Shown: in pieces, positions 40,714-48,633 of the stretch
How the letters are laid out: each line of letters opens with the position of its first letter
Position numbering within the stretch: position 1 is the stretch's first letter
NCBI GenBank assembly: GCA_903908165.1
Contig: CAIVQX010000014.1
Coordinates: 1 to 55,984 of the forward strand
Direction of reading: 5' to 3'
Length of the DNA: 55,984 nucleotides
From: an uncultured Methylococcaceae bacterium
Lineage (GTDB): Bacteria; Pseudomonadota; Gammaproteobacteria; Methylococcales; Methylomonadaceae
Made by a program: the position numbers and the translations under genes
The notes under the pieces: generated by a model
Told to the model about the DNA's origin: nothing
Database searches by the model: none
Seen by the model: the letters and a program-made list of their open reading frames with translations, nothing else

Positions 40714-42585
40714 ATGTGTGGTATTTGTGGGTTAGTCATTCCAAACGGGATAGAAGATAGTAGTTTGATACGGCACCAAGTTAATCAGATGATTGATGCA
40801 CTGATGCATAGAGGCCCTGATGATACCGGTATTGACGGGGATCATTCAGCTGTCTTTGGGATGACTCGATTAGCTATTCGAGGATTAAGCGATGGCAAGC
40901 AACCCATCGTAGATGCTGATAGTGGCGTTATGATGGCCTGTAATGGTGAGATAGATAACCATCTTGAATTACGAGAGTGGTTGCTTAGTCGTGGGCGAAC
41001 TGTTGATCAGAGCACTGATGTTGCAGTGATTCCAGGGCTATATTTAGAGTTAGGTGATGCTTTTGTCGAAAAACTTAAAGGGGCTTTTGCTATTGCAATT
41101 TGGGATCCTCGTGATAAAAAAATATTGCTGATTCGAGATAGAGCGGGTGAACGGCCACTATTTTTTACAATTAATGAAGGTGTTGTTTCTTTTGCATCAT
41201 TAATAGCCGCATTGGTAACATCTAGTAGTGGGGCTTTTAATATCGGTGTTAATGCAGTTCACAATTATTTGCAAGCGGGCTTTTTCATCGCTCCGGAGAC
41301 ACCGTTTGCTACTATTCAAAAAGTGTCCCCTGGTGAGGTGGTAACCATAACTACCGAGGGTATTCAACGCAAGCATTATTGGCGTTGGAATCCAGTACAA
41401 ACTTCTAAGCGGCAAAATTCGTTAGATGTGTTTGATGAGATTTTTAGAGCTTCAGTAAGTAAACAAAGTGAAGTAGATGTTGATTTTGGTTTGTTTTTAA
41501 GTGGTGGGTTAGATTCTTCTCTCATTACAGCCGTTACTCGATCCATCCGTCCAGAAAAAACATTGAAAGCCTATAGCCTTCGTTTTACTGAAGAATCGTA
41601 TGACGAGGGACATTATGCCGAGCAAGTAGCAAATACGTTGGGTGTTGATTTTGTGCCTGTTTGGGTGCGTCCTGAGGATTTTCCACCTACTATTGCTAAA
41701 TTGGTACGGCAAGTTGGTGAACCACTAGCTGATCCTGCGTGGGTACCTAGTGCTCTTTTGGCTAGGCGTGCGGCTCAAGATGTGCGTGTAGCATTGGTCG
41801 GGGAGGGTGCGGATGAACTTTTTGGAGGTTATCCGACTTATTTTGGTGCAGGATTGGCAGGCTACTATGCCCAGATACCTGATTCAATTAGAGGACTTAT
41901 TCGACGTCTAGTAGAGAATTGGCCTACCAGCGATAAAAAAGTGACAATTCCTTTTTTACTTAAACGTTTTATTCAAGGCGATGAGCTAGATTATCTTGGT
42001 CGACATATATTGTGGACATCGTCTATTTCACCAGCAATTTTAATTCGACTTGGAGTGACACCATTAATCATTAGTAGACCCAGTTACTTGCCTGCAGAAA
42101 TGTTGGATCGTCTTCAACAATATGATCTGGAAAATTCTCTGGCAGAAGGTTTATTAACCAAGGCCGATAGAGCCAGTATGAAATCTGCATTAGAGTTACG
42201 AGCACCTTTTCTTGATCAAGATGTTATGGAGTTTGCTGCTACGCTTCCAGAAAATGAACGTATTTATCGCTTACAAACTAAAGTTTTTTTAAAGAAGTAT
42301 GCCTTGCGCTACTTGCCTCACGATATAGTTCATCGTAAAAAACGTGGACTTTCTGTGCCTTTGAGTAGTTGGTTGCGAGAGCCGCTATATGATTGGGCAA
42401 AAGCAAGATTGTCATCGCCATTGTTGGCAAGTGTAGGGGTAAATCGATTAGTGGCAGTGGATTTATTACAAGAACATATGCAACGAAAAGCCGATCATGC
42501 CCGTGCAATCTGGACGTTATGTGTGCTCTGCGAGTGGTTGGAATGGGTGTCAGAAGCTAATGGTGAGTCCGCGCAAACTTTATAA
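40714..42585 (+). CDS. Asparagine synthase (glutamine-hydrolysing), AsnB-like
   Basis: 623 residues. Nucleophile Cys2 is in MCGICGLV, and the N-terminal glutaminase domain shows HRGPDDTG and CNGEIDNHLELR. The PP-loop of the synthetase domain is LFLSGGLDSSL near residue 265, and GEGADELFGGYPTYF follows. These enzymes amidate Asp, or other carboxylates in exopolysaccharide clusters. Its coupling to a PMT-like glycosyltransferase suggests the latter, but free asparagine synthesis cannot be excluded. Confidence 0.93.
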   Translation: MCGICGLVIPNGIEDSSLIRHQVNQMIDALMHRGPDDTGIDGDHSAVFGMTRLAIRGLSDGKQPIVDADSGVMMACNGEIDNHLELREWLLSRGRTVDQSTDVAVIPGLYLELGDAFVEKLKGAFAIAIWDPRDKKILLIRDRAGERPLFFTINEGVVSFASLIAALVTSSSGAFNIGVNAVHNYLQAGFFIAPETPFATIQKVSPGEVVTITTEGIQRKHYWRWNPVQTSKRQNSLDVFDEIFRASVSKQSEVDVDFGLFLSGGLDSSLITAVTRSIRPEKTLKAYSLRFTEESYDEGHYAEQVANTLGVDFVPVWVRPEDFPPTIAKLVRQVGEPLADPAWVPSALLARRAAQDVRVALVGEGADELFGGYPTYFGAGLAGYYAQIPDSIRGLIRRLVENWPTSDKKVTIPFLLKRFIQGDELDYLGRHILWTSSISPAILIRLGVTPLIISRPSYLPAEMLDRLQQYDLENSLAEGLLTKADRASMKSALELRAPFLDQDVMEFAATLPENERIYRLQTKVFLKKYALRYLPHDIVHRKKRGLSVPLSSWLREPLYDWAKARLSSPLLASVGVNRLVAVDLLQEHMQRKADHARAIWTLCVLCEWLEWVSEANGESAQTL

Positions 42586-42599
42586 CTTATAAGCTTAGT

Positions 42600-43280
42600 T
42601 TAAGACGGGGTTTTTCCACTACGTCGTTGAGCTAAAATCCATTTTAATGAAAGGGGCAATAGAAAGAAAGCGCAGGCTGCTATAGCAAGATACTGTGCTA
42701 GATGAGATACATCTGCTTGTATTGCTCCTGCACCGACAAGTGTTGCTGTTACGCCAAGAGGAAGAAAGCCTAATACCGTACCAATCCAAAAGTCACAATG
42801 GCTAACAGAACTCATGCCTAATAAAATATCATTATATAAACCACTAATGGGTAACTGTCGCATAAATAAGACGGATCGCCATCCTCGTGCATGTGTAGAT
42901 TGAGATAAGGCGATAATTTTTGGAAATTTTTTCTGGACAAATTCACGACCACTCCAGCGCGCAAAAATAAAAGCACCATAAGCACCAACAACAGTCCCGA
43001 AGTGGCTTAAAACAAAACCCCAAGTAAAGCCAAATATCACTCCCGCCAAAGTGCATAAAAGCAGTCGAGGCATACCTATTGCTGTTAGTAAGGCAGAAAC
43101 AAGCATAAATATGGCCGGTGCTGCATAACCAGTTCCAGCCAGCCACAATTTAATTTGATGGCTTTGATTGAGCACTTCTTTTAATGGCACTGAGTAGATT
43201 AAAAAACTACAACCCACCACGATTATAAGAAGTAAAACCATAGCGATTTTTTTTGACAATTTATTTTTTGATTCAGCCAC
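42600..43280 (-). CDS. TVP38/TMEM64 (DedA-like, VTT domain) membrane protein
   Basis: 226 residues with about five membrane segments. The VTT core is present: AGVIFGFTWGFVLSHFGTVVGAYGAFIFAR, FMRQLPISGLYNDILLGMSSV and FWIGTVLGFLPLGV. These proteins are implicated in lipid scrambling and membrane homeostasis. It is convergent with the asparagine synthase, 14 bp apart. Confidence 0.88.
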   Translation of the reverse strand: MAESKNKLSKKIAMVLLLIIVVGCSFLIYSVPLKEVLNQSHQIKLWLAGTGYAAPAIFMLVSALLTAIGMPRLLLCTLAGVIFGFTWGFVLSHFGTVVGAYGAFIFARWSGREFVQKKFPKIIALSQSTHARGWRSVLFMRQLPISGLYNDILLGMSSVSHCDFWIGTVLGFLPLGVTATLVGAGAIQADVSHLAQYLAIAACAFFLLPLSLKWILAQRRSGKTPS

Positions 43281-43914
43281 TATTCACCTGAAAAATTTAA
43301 CGGGAGTTATCTTACATTCGGCCAGCTACATAAAAGCTATTGAAAAAAGATCCTTAAGTGAGACAAAATCAGTCGACATTGAGTGCATGCCGACCAGATC
43401 TTAGTTGGATAAGCCATGTCATTTGTAACATCATCAGCAGGGCTTTTATAATGCCTGTAAAAACTTATTTCCCATTTTTTTAGTACCTTTAGTCTGAAAA
43501 ACTCGGAAATATGGGTATCGAAATGGGGTAATTAAGTCAAACTCTTTAAATATCATGGTTATATCTTAACACATAAGCAACAGGGGTATTACTCATAACT
43601 GTAAAAAGCAACGTAATCTTTTTGTCGTTTTTTATAGCGTTCGACTTTAATAATTGATGAAAAGGATGCCGCTAAGATGCCCGATTATAGTATGAGAATG
43701 ATAATTCCAGTCATAAAGAGATAACAACTTATCTCAATATCGACAATAAAATATTTTTGTCACAATACCTTAAAGAAACCTTCATTAGTTCGTCACAAAA
43801 GAGTTTTACTCTTTGTTCTGAAAATAGAATAAAGAAATTGAAGATCAATGATTTTCTGCTCTCGTAATCGCTCGTGGTCGACTTTTACAGACTTATTCTC
43901 TTAAGGAGATAAAA
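43281..43914. other. Intergenic region without a recognisable gene
   Basis: 634 bp. No credible ORF on either strand and no RNA gene recognised. A near-perfect stem ACAAAAGAG/CTCTTTGT (43795-43816) with loop TTTTA is present, without a T-run after it. The last bases hold a strong Shine-Dalgarno, AAGGAG, for the PAP2 gene. Confidence 0.4.
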
Positions 43915-44430
43915 ATGAAGCTACTTTACTCGATCCATAAATACGATGTATCCCTTTTTATCTGGCTAATTAATACCAGAATTCATGGCAGTCTAACTCA
44001 GTGCGGTAGATACTTATCAAAAACAGGTGACGGTCCTTTATATGGACTAATCATAGCTGGTTTATATGGTAATCAGGGCTTCAGTCCTTATTTACAAGCT
44101 ATTCTTCTAGCATTTTTAATAGAACGAATTATATATTTTGTACTTAAAAACAGCTTGAAACGAAACCGACCCGAGGCAGCTCTAAAAAACTTCCACAGCA
44201 TTATTACTCCGTCAGATCAATTTAGCTTTCCATCAGGGCATACTTCAGCAGCCTTCATGATGGCCACTTTACTCAGCTTTTACTTTCCTTCTTTATTCAT
44301 CCCCCTTTATTGTTGGGCAACATTGGTAGGTTGTTCTCGCGTCGTTCTTGGGGTTCATTTTCCTACTGATATTTTAGTAGGTAGTATTTTGGGTATAGGT
44401 ACTGCAATTTTTAGCTTAGGACAACTATGA
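43915..44430 (+). CDS. PAP2-family membrane phosphatase
   Basis: 171 residues with five or six membrane segments. The three-part phosphatase signature is complete: K-x6-R-P as KNSLKRNRPE, P-S-G-H as SFPSGHTSAAF and S-R-x5-H-x3-D as SRVVLGVHFPTD. It removes phosphate from a lipid phosphate such as undecaprenyl pyrophosphate or phosphatidic acid. Its stop overlaps the ATG of the next glycosyltransferase (ATGA), so the two are coupled. Confidence 0.92.
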   Translation: MKLLYSIHKYDVSLFIWLINTRIHGSLTQCGRYLSKTGDGPLYGLIIAGLYGNQGFSPYLQAILLAFLIERIIYFVLKNSLKRNRPEAALKNFHSIITPSDQFSFPSGHTSAAFMMATLLSFYFPSLFIPLYCWATLVGCSRVVLGVHFPTDILVGSILGIGTAIFSLGQL

Positions 44431-45467
44431 AGATTTTTTATGGTGTACAAGGGACCGGAAACGGCCATATAACACGTGCTAGAGTAATGGCAAAAGAACT
44501 CTATGCAGCAGGACTGGATGTCACCTTTCAATTTACCGGCCGACCAGCCGATAAGTATTTTGAGATGGAGGTGTTTAACGGTTACCAATTAAGAACAGGA
44601 TTAACCTTTAACACTGAAAAAGGACAAGTAAGTTATTTAAAAACAGCGCTTGATGCCAAGCCTATTACCTTCATTAGAGATATAAAAACACTGGATTTGA
44701 CTGCTTATGATTTAGTGATCACTGATTTTGAACCTGTAACAGCTTGGGCTGCAAAAAATCAAAAAATACCCGTTTTAGGCATAGGCCATCAATATGCTTT
44801 TAATCATGATATTCCTAGAGCCGGTTCCGATCCGATTGCTAATCAAGTCATGAAATATTTTGCCCCCGCTGATATAGGCGTGGGCTTACATTGGCATCAT
44901 TTTGGGCAACCTATTTTACCACCTATTATTGATACACCTGAAACACCCAAAAGTATTGTTAAAAATAAAATTATTGTTTATTTACCTTTTGAAGATCAAC
45001 AAGAAGTGATTGATTTATTGAAGCCATTTAAAAATTTTGATTTTCATATTTATGCACCTGATGCCATTCAGTCACCAGTTGATCATATTTTCTGTAAACC
45101 ACTTTCACGGCTTGGCTTTCAGAAAGATTTATATGATTGTGCAGGAATTATCAGTAATGCCGGTTTTGAACTGGCCAGTGAGTCGCTACAATTAGGTAAA
45201 AAAATTCTCGCCAAACCCTTGCATGCACAAATGGAGCAAATATCCAATGCAGCAGCCTTAAAACAATTGGGATATGGTCAAACTATGCATGATATGGATA
45301 GTGCAATTATTGAGCAATGGTTACATGATGATAATACCATTCTTATTACCTACCCCAATATAGCTAAAGTGCTGGTTAAATGGATACAAGAAGGTATGCC
45401 TGAAATGCAACCTGATTTTATTAAAGCAATCTGGAGCAGAGTCGAAGTTCAACATAGCAAACATTAA
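44427..45467 (+). CDS. MJ1255/VC2487-type glycosyltransferase-like protein
   Basis: 346 residues of the GT-B type related to MurG and UDP-glycosyltransferases. It starts MKIFYGVQGTGNGHITRARV, the glycine-rich loop of this family. The second Rossmann half carries the donor-site region GIISNAGFELASESLQLGKKILAKPL. Coupling to a PAP2 phosphatase suggests a glycolipid pathway at the inner membrane. Donor and acceptor are unknown. Confidence 0.85.
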   Translation: MKIFYGVQGTGNGHITRARVMAKELYAAGLDVTFQFTGRPADKYFEMEVFNGYQLRTGLTFNTEKGQVSYLKTALDAKPITFIRDIKTLDLTAYDLVITDFEPVTAWAAKNQKIPVLGIGHQYAFNHDIPRAGSDPIANQVMKYFAPADIGVGLHWHHFGQPILPPIIDTPETPKSIVKNKIIVYLPFEDQQEVIDLLKPFKNFDFHIYAPDAIQSPVDHIFCKPLSRLGFQKDLYDCAGIISNAGFELASESLQLGKKILAKPLHAQMEQISNAAALKQLGYGQTMHDMDSAIIEQWLHDDNTILITYPNIAKVLVKWIQEGMPEMQPDFIKAIWSRVEVQHSKH

Positions 45468-45503
45468 TTTTTTTCTATGCATTAAGCTCTTGTCAATATT
45501 AGG

Positions 45504-45539
45504 CACCCTCTAAAAATGAGTTTTGGAGGGTGAGTTTTT
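45504..45539 (+). terminator. Rho-independent terminator
   Basis: CACCCTC (45504-45510) pairs with GAGGGTG (45526-45532), and a T-run follows. It ends the PAP2-glycosyltransferase unit. Confidence 0.85.
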
Positions 45540-46380
45540 ACTAAGCTTCCGTTTATCTATCATTAGGTTAGTTTTACTCTTGTTGTTTATTTGAAGATTG
45601 CTAGGTAAGTGGTCAAAAATGCGGTTTTAAATAGATTATGCCTAATTGGATTCAGCGAAATATAAATTTTTATGAGCTTAATTGAAATAGATCAGAACGG
45701 ACTTATTTAGTTTATTGTTAGCTCTTCTGCGGTATTTGCAGTGGAATTTAGAAACTCCGGATGGATTAAATGGTCATAGAGATTTTTTAAATTTTATGCC
45801 ATACAGGCTATTGAAAATCGACGGTGAATTTTTAACTCTGTATATTGAATTCCCAAAAGTGGTTATTTTTGATTTGCCTATACACCCCGTTAACAATGAT
45901 TTTATTCATCCAATAACTGACTTATTTTACAAATCCAAATTTTTAATAAATAACTGGCTATAGGTAGTTATACGAATAGTTTTTTAGATGATAATTGATT
46001 ACAGTATTAACCATATACTTTCTCCGGAAACTTTAGGTAACCGGAATCTCTTATGGTTTAAAAATAAGATGAGTTAATTTGTTAGATACCGAGAGGCTAT
46101 AGGTAGTTATACGAATAGTTTTTTAGAGGGTAATTGATTACAGTATTAACAATATACTTTCTCTGGAAACTCTAGGCGACCTAAAGCGTTAATCATTTGA
46201 AAGTAAGATGAGTTAATTTGTTAGATACTGTGAGGCCATAGGTAGTTATACGAATAGTTTTTGTTGATAACAAAGATTATTATTTAAACCATGAATAGTG
46301 TGGTTGATGTTGGGTTTCGATACAGAAACTAATAACGTGTCGGAATAAATTTGATTAATCAAAAAAACGAGGCAAATCTT
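45540..46380. other. Long gene-poor region with a doubtful short ORF
   Basis: About 840 bp between the glycosyltransferase terminator and the first exported small protein. An 82-codon frame with a TTG start (45715-45963) has no recognised family, no clear ribosome binding site and a stop inside the first tandem repeat; I do not call it a gene. The right half holds the 139-bp repeats. A short inverted repeat TTTGTT-GAT-AACAAA at 46260-46274 follows the last repeat and could be part of the promoter region for the gene at 46381. Confidence 0.5.
45956..46265. repeat. 139-bp tandem repeat, two full copies and a partial third
   Basis: Copy 1 is 45956-46094, copy 2 is 46095-46233 and copy 3 covers 46234 to about 46262 before diverging. 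The best conserved parts are the first 30 bases (GGCTATAGGTAGTTATACGA...), then TAATTGATTACAGTATTAAC, and the end AAGATGAGTTAATTTGTTAG; the middle has diverged. Each copy carries TAGGTAGTTATAC (45961, 46100, 46239), shared with the palindrome at 26847-26866. It directly precedes the exported-precursor cluster, so it probably acts as an upstream control region. Confidence 0.9.
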
Positions 46381-46827
46381 GTGAAAAAAATTACATATTT
46401 ATTACTACCTGTGTGTATGGGTTTGTCAGTTGTCACGACAGATTCTTTTGCTTCTGATTCTATATTACTTTCGTCCGATCAAATGGATCAGGTGACTGCC
46501 GGATTGGGCGCGTTCGTAAATGTCAGTGCTATTGGTATTAGCCCATTTTATGCTAACACTCGTACTCAATCTGTGGCTCTTACTGCCGTTAGTGGCAATA
46601 ACAGTTCCGCATTGGGTGGTTATGTTGAAGTAGCAGGAGGCGGTGCTACTGCCGTCGCTGCTGGACAAGGTGCTTCGACAAGCACGACTGTTACACCCGC
46701 AACAAGTACAAATGGTTGGACGGGGACGACTACTTATGTAGCTGAAGGTCATTTTAAAAGCTCGCTCGTAGAGATCAACGCAAACGTAACGTATACGTCT
46801 GGTAATCTGTTTGTCAATCCTTTGTGA
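46381..46827 (+). CDS. Small exported protein with Q-M-D-x-V-T-A-G motif (precursor A)
   Basis: 148 residues from GTG at 46381, preceded by GAGG at 46369-46372; a TTG ten codons upstream is also in frame. A signal peptide (ends near TDSFA, residue 24) is followed by LLSSDQMDQVTAGLG at 29-43, the motif shared with the next two genes. The remainder is rich in Gly, Ala, Ser, Thr and Val (GGYVEVAGGGATAVAAGQGAS) with almost no charge, and has predicted beta character. First of a run that leads to a FapD-like peptidase and FapF-like porin. Inference: a secreted substrate of that system. Confidence 0.8.
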   Translation: MKKITYLLLPVCMGLSVVTTDSFASDSILLSSDQMDQVTAGLGAFVNVSAIGISPFYANTRTQSVALTAVSGNNSSALGGYVEVAGGGATAVAAGQGASTSTTVTPATSTNGWTGTTTYVAEGHFKSSLVEINANVTYTSGNLFVNPL

Positions 46828-46863
46828 AAAGCAATATTTACATTGAACAGTAACACTTGGTTA

Positions 46864-46881
46864 TTACGAAAGCACTCGTAA
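46864..46881. other. Stem-loop between precursors A and B
   Basis: TTACGA (46864-46869) pairs perfectly with TCGTAA (46876-46881) around a 6-base loop, with some weak A/T pairs beyond. There is no T-run directly after it. It may mark a processing or attenuation point in the 170-bp gap between precursors A and B. Confidence 0.4.
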
Positions 46882-46998
46882 ATAATCAAAATCAAGAATT
46901 TAGCTCGCAGGCCCTATACATTTTATAGCGTGGCGGCTGGATGGTTCCTGAGGACAATAAAGTCTGAAGGTTTTTTAAATAAAGTTAGGAGATTTCCT

Positions 46999-47277
46999 AT
47001 GAAAAAATTAATTGCTATTATTGCCCTTGCATCTAGCATGGGTGTTGCTTATGCAGATGAACCAGTTGCATTAAGTGATGTTCAGATGGATAACGTCAGT
47101 GCAGGAGGTTTTGCATTCTCCTTTGGTGAAGCAAACGCATTTGGCGCTATTTCAGCTGCAACTCAAACTATTCTAAAAACCAATGTAACAGTATTGGGTA
47201 TAATTCCAACACAAGCTGGACAAATTACTATAGATCAAGCGCAAGCGTGGTCTTCTAGTTCAGCTTCTGCTCTGTAA
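46999..47277 (+). CDS. Small exported protein with Q-M-D-x-V-S-A-G-G motif (precursor B)
   Basis: 92 residues. I chose the ATG at 46999 because AGGAG lies 8 bp upstream and the frame then opens with a clean signal peptide MKKLIAIIALASSMGVAYA; the same frame extends upstream to 46930. Residues 25-37 are LSDVQMDNVSAGG. This resembles the E/D-x-x-V-x-G-G end of double-glycine leaders, the usual substrate of C39 peptidases. The mature part is small, polar and Ser/Ala-rich and ends SSSSASAL, close to the ASALY end of precursor C. Confidence 0.82.
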   Translation: MKKLIAIIALASSMGVAYADEPVALSDVQMDNVSAGGFAFSFGEANAFGAISAATQTILKTNVTVLGIIPTQAGQITIDQAQAWSSSSASAL

Positions 47278-47316
47278 CAAACTCACAACATATCCAAATT
47301 TTTGGAGGAGATTATT

Positions 47317-47691
47317 ATGAAAAAATTTACTATATTAGCAAGTGCTTCATTGTTGGCTATCGCTGGCAGTGCAGTTGCTGAGCAGTCGTTAACTGATGCA
47401 CAGATGGATGGTGTAAGTGCAGGTGCGGTGGTGTTTTTGCAAGGCACTGCAGGTGGTAATGCATATGGCAATATAATTGCCAATTTGCTTGGCAACACCA
47501 GCTCTAAGACTAGCGCACTAGCTGATCCAACTGGTGTTATATCTGGTTTTCTACAGGCTCATGCAACTGCTGAAAATACAAGTGTTGGCACTTCTGTATT
47601 TGGTGTAACCGCAGATGCAAACGGCAATCCAGTTACCATCGGTGGCGTATTGGCGCAAAGCTCAACTACTGCTGCTTCTGCTCTTTATTAA
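47317..47691 (+). CDS. Small exported protein with Q-M-D-x-V-S-A-G motif (precursor C)
   Basis: 124 residues from the ATG at 47317, which has the strong Shine-Dalgarno GGAGGAG at 47304-47310. Signal peptide MKKFTILASASLLAIAGSAVA, then LTDAQMDGVSAGA at 25-37, the same residue positions as in precursor B. The mature region is Gly/Ala/Ser/Thr/Asn-rich and uncharged (GTAGGNAYGNIIANLLGNTSS) and ends TTAASALY. Lies 39 bp after precursor B and is probably cotranscribed with it; a strong terminator follows. Confidence 0.82.
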   Translation: MKKFTILASASLLAIAGSAVAEQSLTDAQMDGVSAGAVVFLQGTAGGNAYGNIIANLLGNTSSKTSALADPTGVISGFLQAHATAENTSVGTSVFGVTADANGNPVTIGGVLAQSSTTAASALY

Positions 47692-47770
47692 GGGTAAGAA
47701 AAAGCAGGAAATGCCCCTTTCCGTTAAGAATGAAGGGCAAGTCCGGCTTAGTAGAGCTCGCTGTTAAGGG

Positions 47771-47808
47771 ACGCCCTGCACTCATCATAGTGTAGGGCGT
47801 TTTCTTTT
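47771..47808 (+). terminator. Rho-independent terminator after the precursor genes
   Basis: ACGCCCTGCACT (47771-47782) pairs with AGTGTAGGGCGT (47789-47800), with one G-T wobble, around a 6-base loop, followed by TTTTCTTTT. A weaker stem, TGCCCCTT/AAGGGCA at about 47714-47741, precedes it. The precursors are thus separated from the peptidase-porin pair, which needs its own promoter in 47809-47996. Confidence 0.92.
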
Positions 47809-47996
47809 ACAACCAAAAAACTTCTTGCAAAAATAAATTGTGAGTACATAAGCTTCATTAAGAGCTTGTTTTGACATAATTTATGCGCTAATCAAATGAA
47901 TTTCTACGAACATTACCAATCATTTTTCATTGTTTGGCTATACTTGAATCGTACCTGTTTATTCATAAAAATATCTTGTTAATCTAAAAGGACTTA

Positions 47997-48626
47997 TTGC
48001 CTAACCCCTTTATTTCATCTATGAAAACACTGCTTGTAGTTATAGGTCTGATAGTAAATTTTTCTGGATTGGCGGAAGCTCGCTCTGTTACATCGCTTCT
48101 AGAAATACGTAGAGAAAATGTAGTGATTCAAAAGTGGGATTTAAGCTGCGGAGCGGCCGCATTAGCAACCTTATTGAATTATCAGCAAGGCGATTTTGTA
48201 ACAGAAAAAGAAATTGCTAAATCATTGATGAGTCGACCCGAATACATTAAATATCCTGGTTTGGTAACTGCCAGACAGGGATTTTCTTTGTTGGATCTTA
48301 AACGTTATGTCGATGGTCGGGGTTACAAAGGTAATGGATATGGCAAGTTAACATTTGAAGATCTCCTTAAAAAGGCGCCAATAATTGTCCCAGTCAGTAT
48401 TTTTGGTTACAACCATTTTGTTATTTTTCGAGGTATGCAAGGAAATCGCGTACTTCTGGCTGATCCGGCTTGGGGAAATCGAACCATGCTGGTTGAGGCA
48501 TTTGAAAACATTCGAATTGATTTTCCGCAAATAGGTAAAGTCGGTTTTATGATTGCTCGCCTGGATGGTGCTGAGCCCCTTAATAACTTAGCTCCAAAGG
48601 CTAAAGAATTTGTTATGACACGATAA
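47997..48626 (+). CDS. fapD: FapD-like C39-family cysteine peptidase
   Basis: 209 residues from TTG at 47997 (AAAAGGA at 47986-47992); ATG at residue 9 is the alternative. A signal peptide (ends near GLAEA) makes it periplasmic, unlike C39 domains of ABC transporters. The triad is complete: Cys51 in KWDLSCGAAALATLLNYQ, His140 in GYNHFVIFRG, Asp156 in LLADPAWGNR. The segment ARQGFSLLDLKRYVDGRGY also matches what I recall of FapD of Pseudomonas functional-amyloid operons. It processes or chaperones exported substrates. The porin gene follows 7 bp later. Confidence 0.88.
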   Translation: MPNPFISSMKTLLVVIGLIVNFSGLAEARSVTSLLEIRRENVVIQKWDLSCGAAALATLLNYQQGDFVTEKEIAKSLMSRPEYIKYPGLVTARQGFSLLDLKRYVDGRGYKGNGYGKLTFEDLLKKAPIIVPVSIFGYNHFVIFRGMQGNRVLLADPAWGNRTMLVEAFENIRIDFPQIGKVGFMIARLDGAEPLNNLAPKAKEFVMTR

Positions 48627-48633
48627 GAGTAAG

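Noticed and set aside
43281-43914. Possible RNA gene in the 634-bp gap
   Set aside because: I found no tRNA, no recognisable small-RNA motif and no strong terminator.
45715-45963. 82-codon frame starting with TTG before the tandem repeats
   Set aside because: There is no family resemblance, no convincing ribosome binding site, and its stop falls in the first repeat. It is described in the gap entry but not called.
45956-46265. CRISPR-like array
   Set aside because: The period is 139 bp, similarity runs through most of the unit and there are no variable spacers or cas genes. It is a plain tandem repeat.
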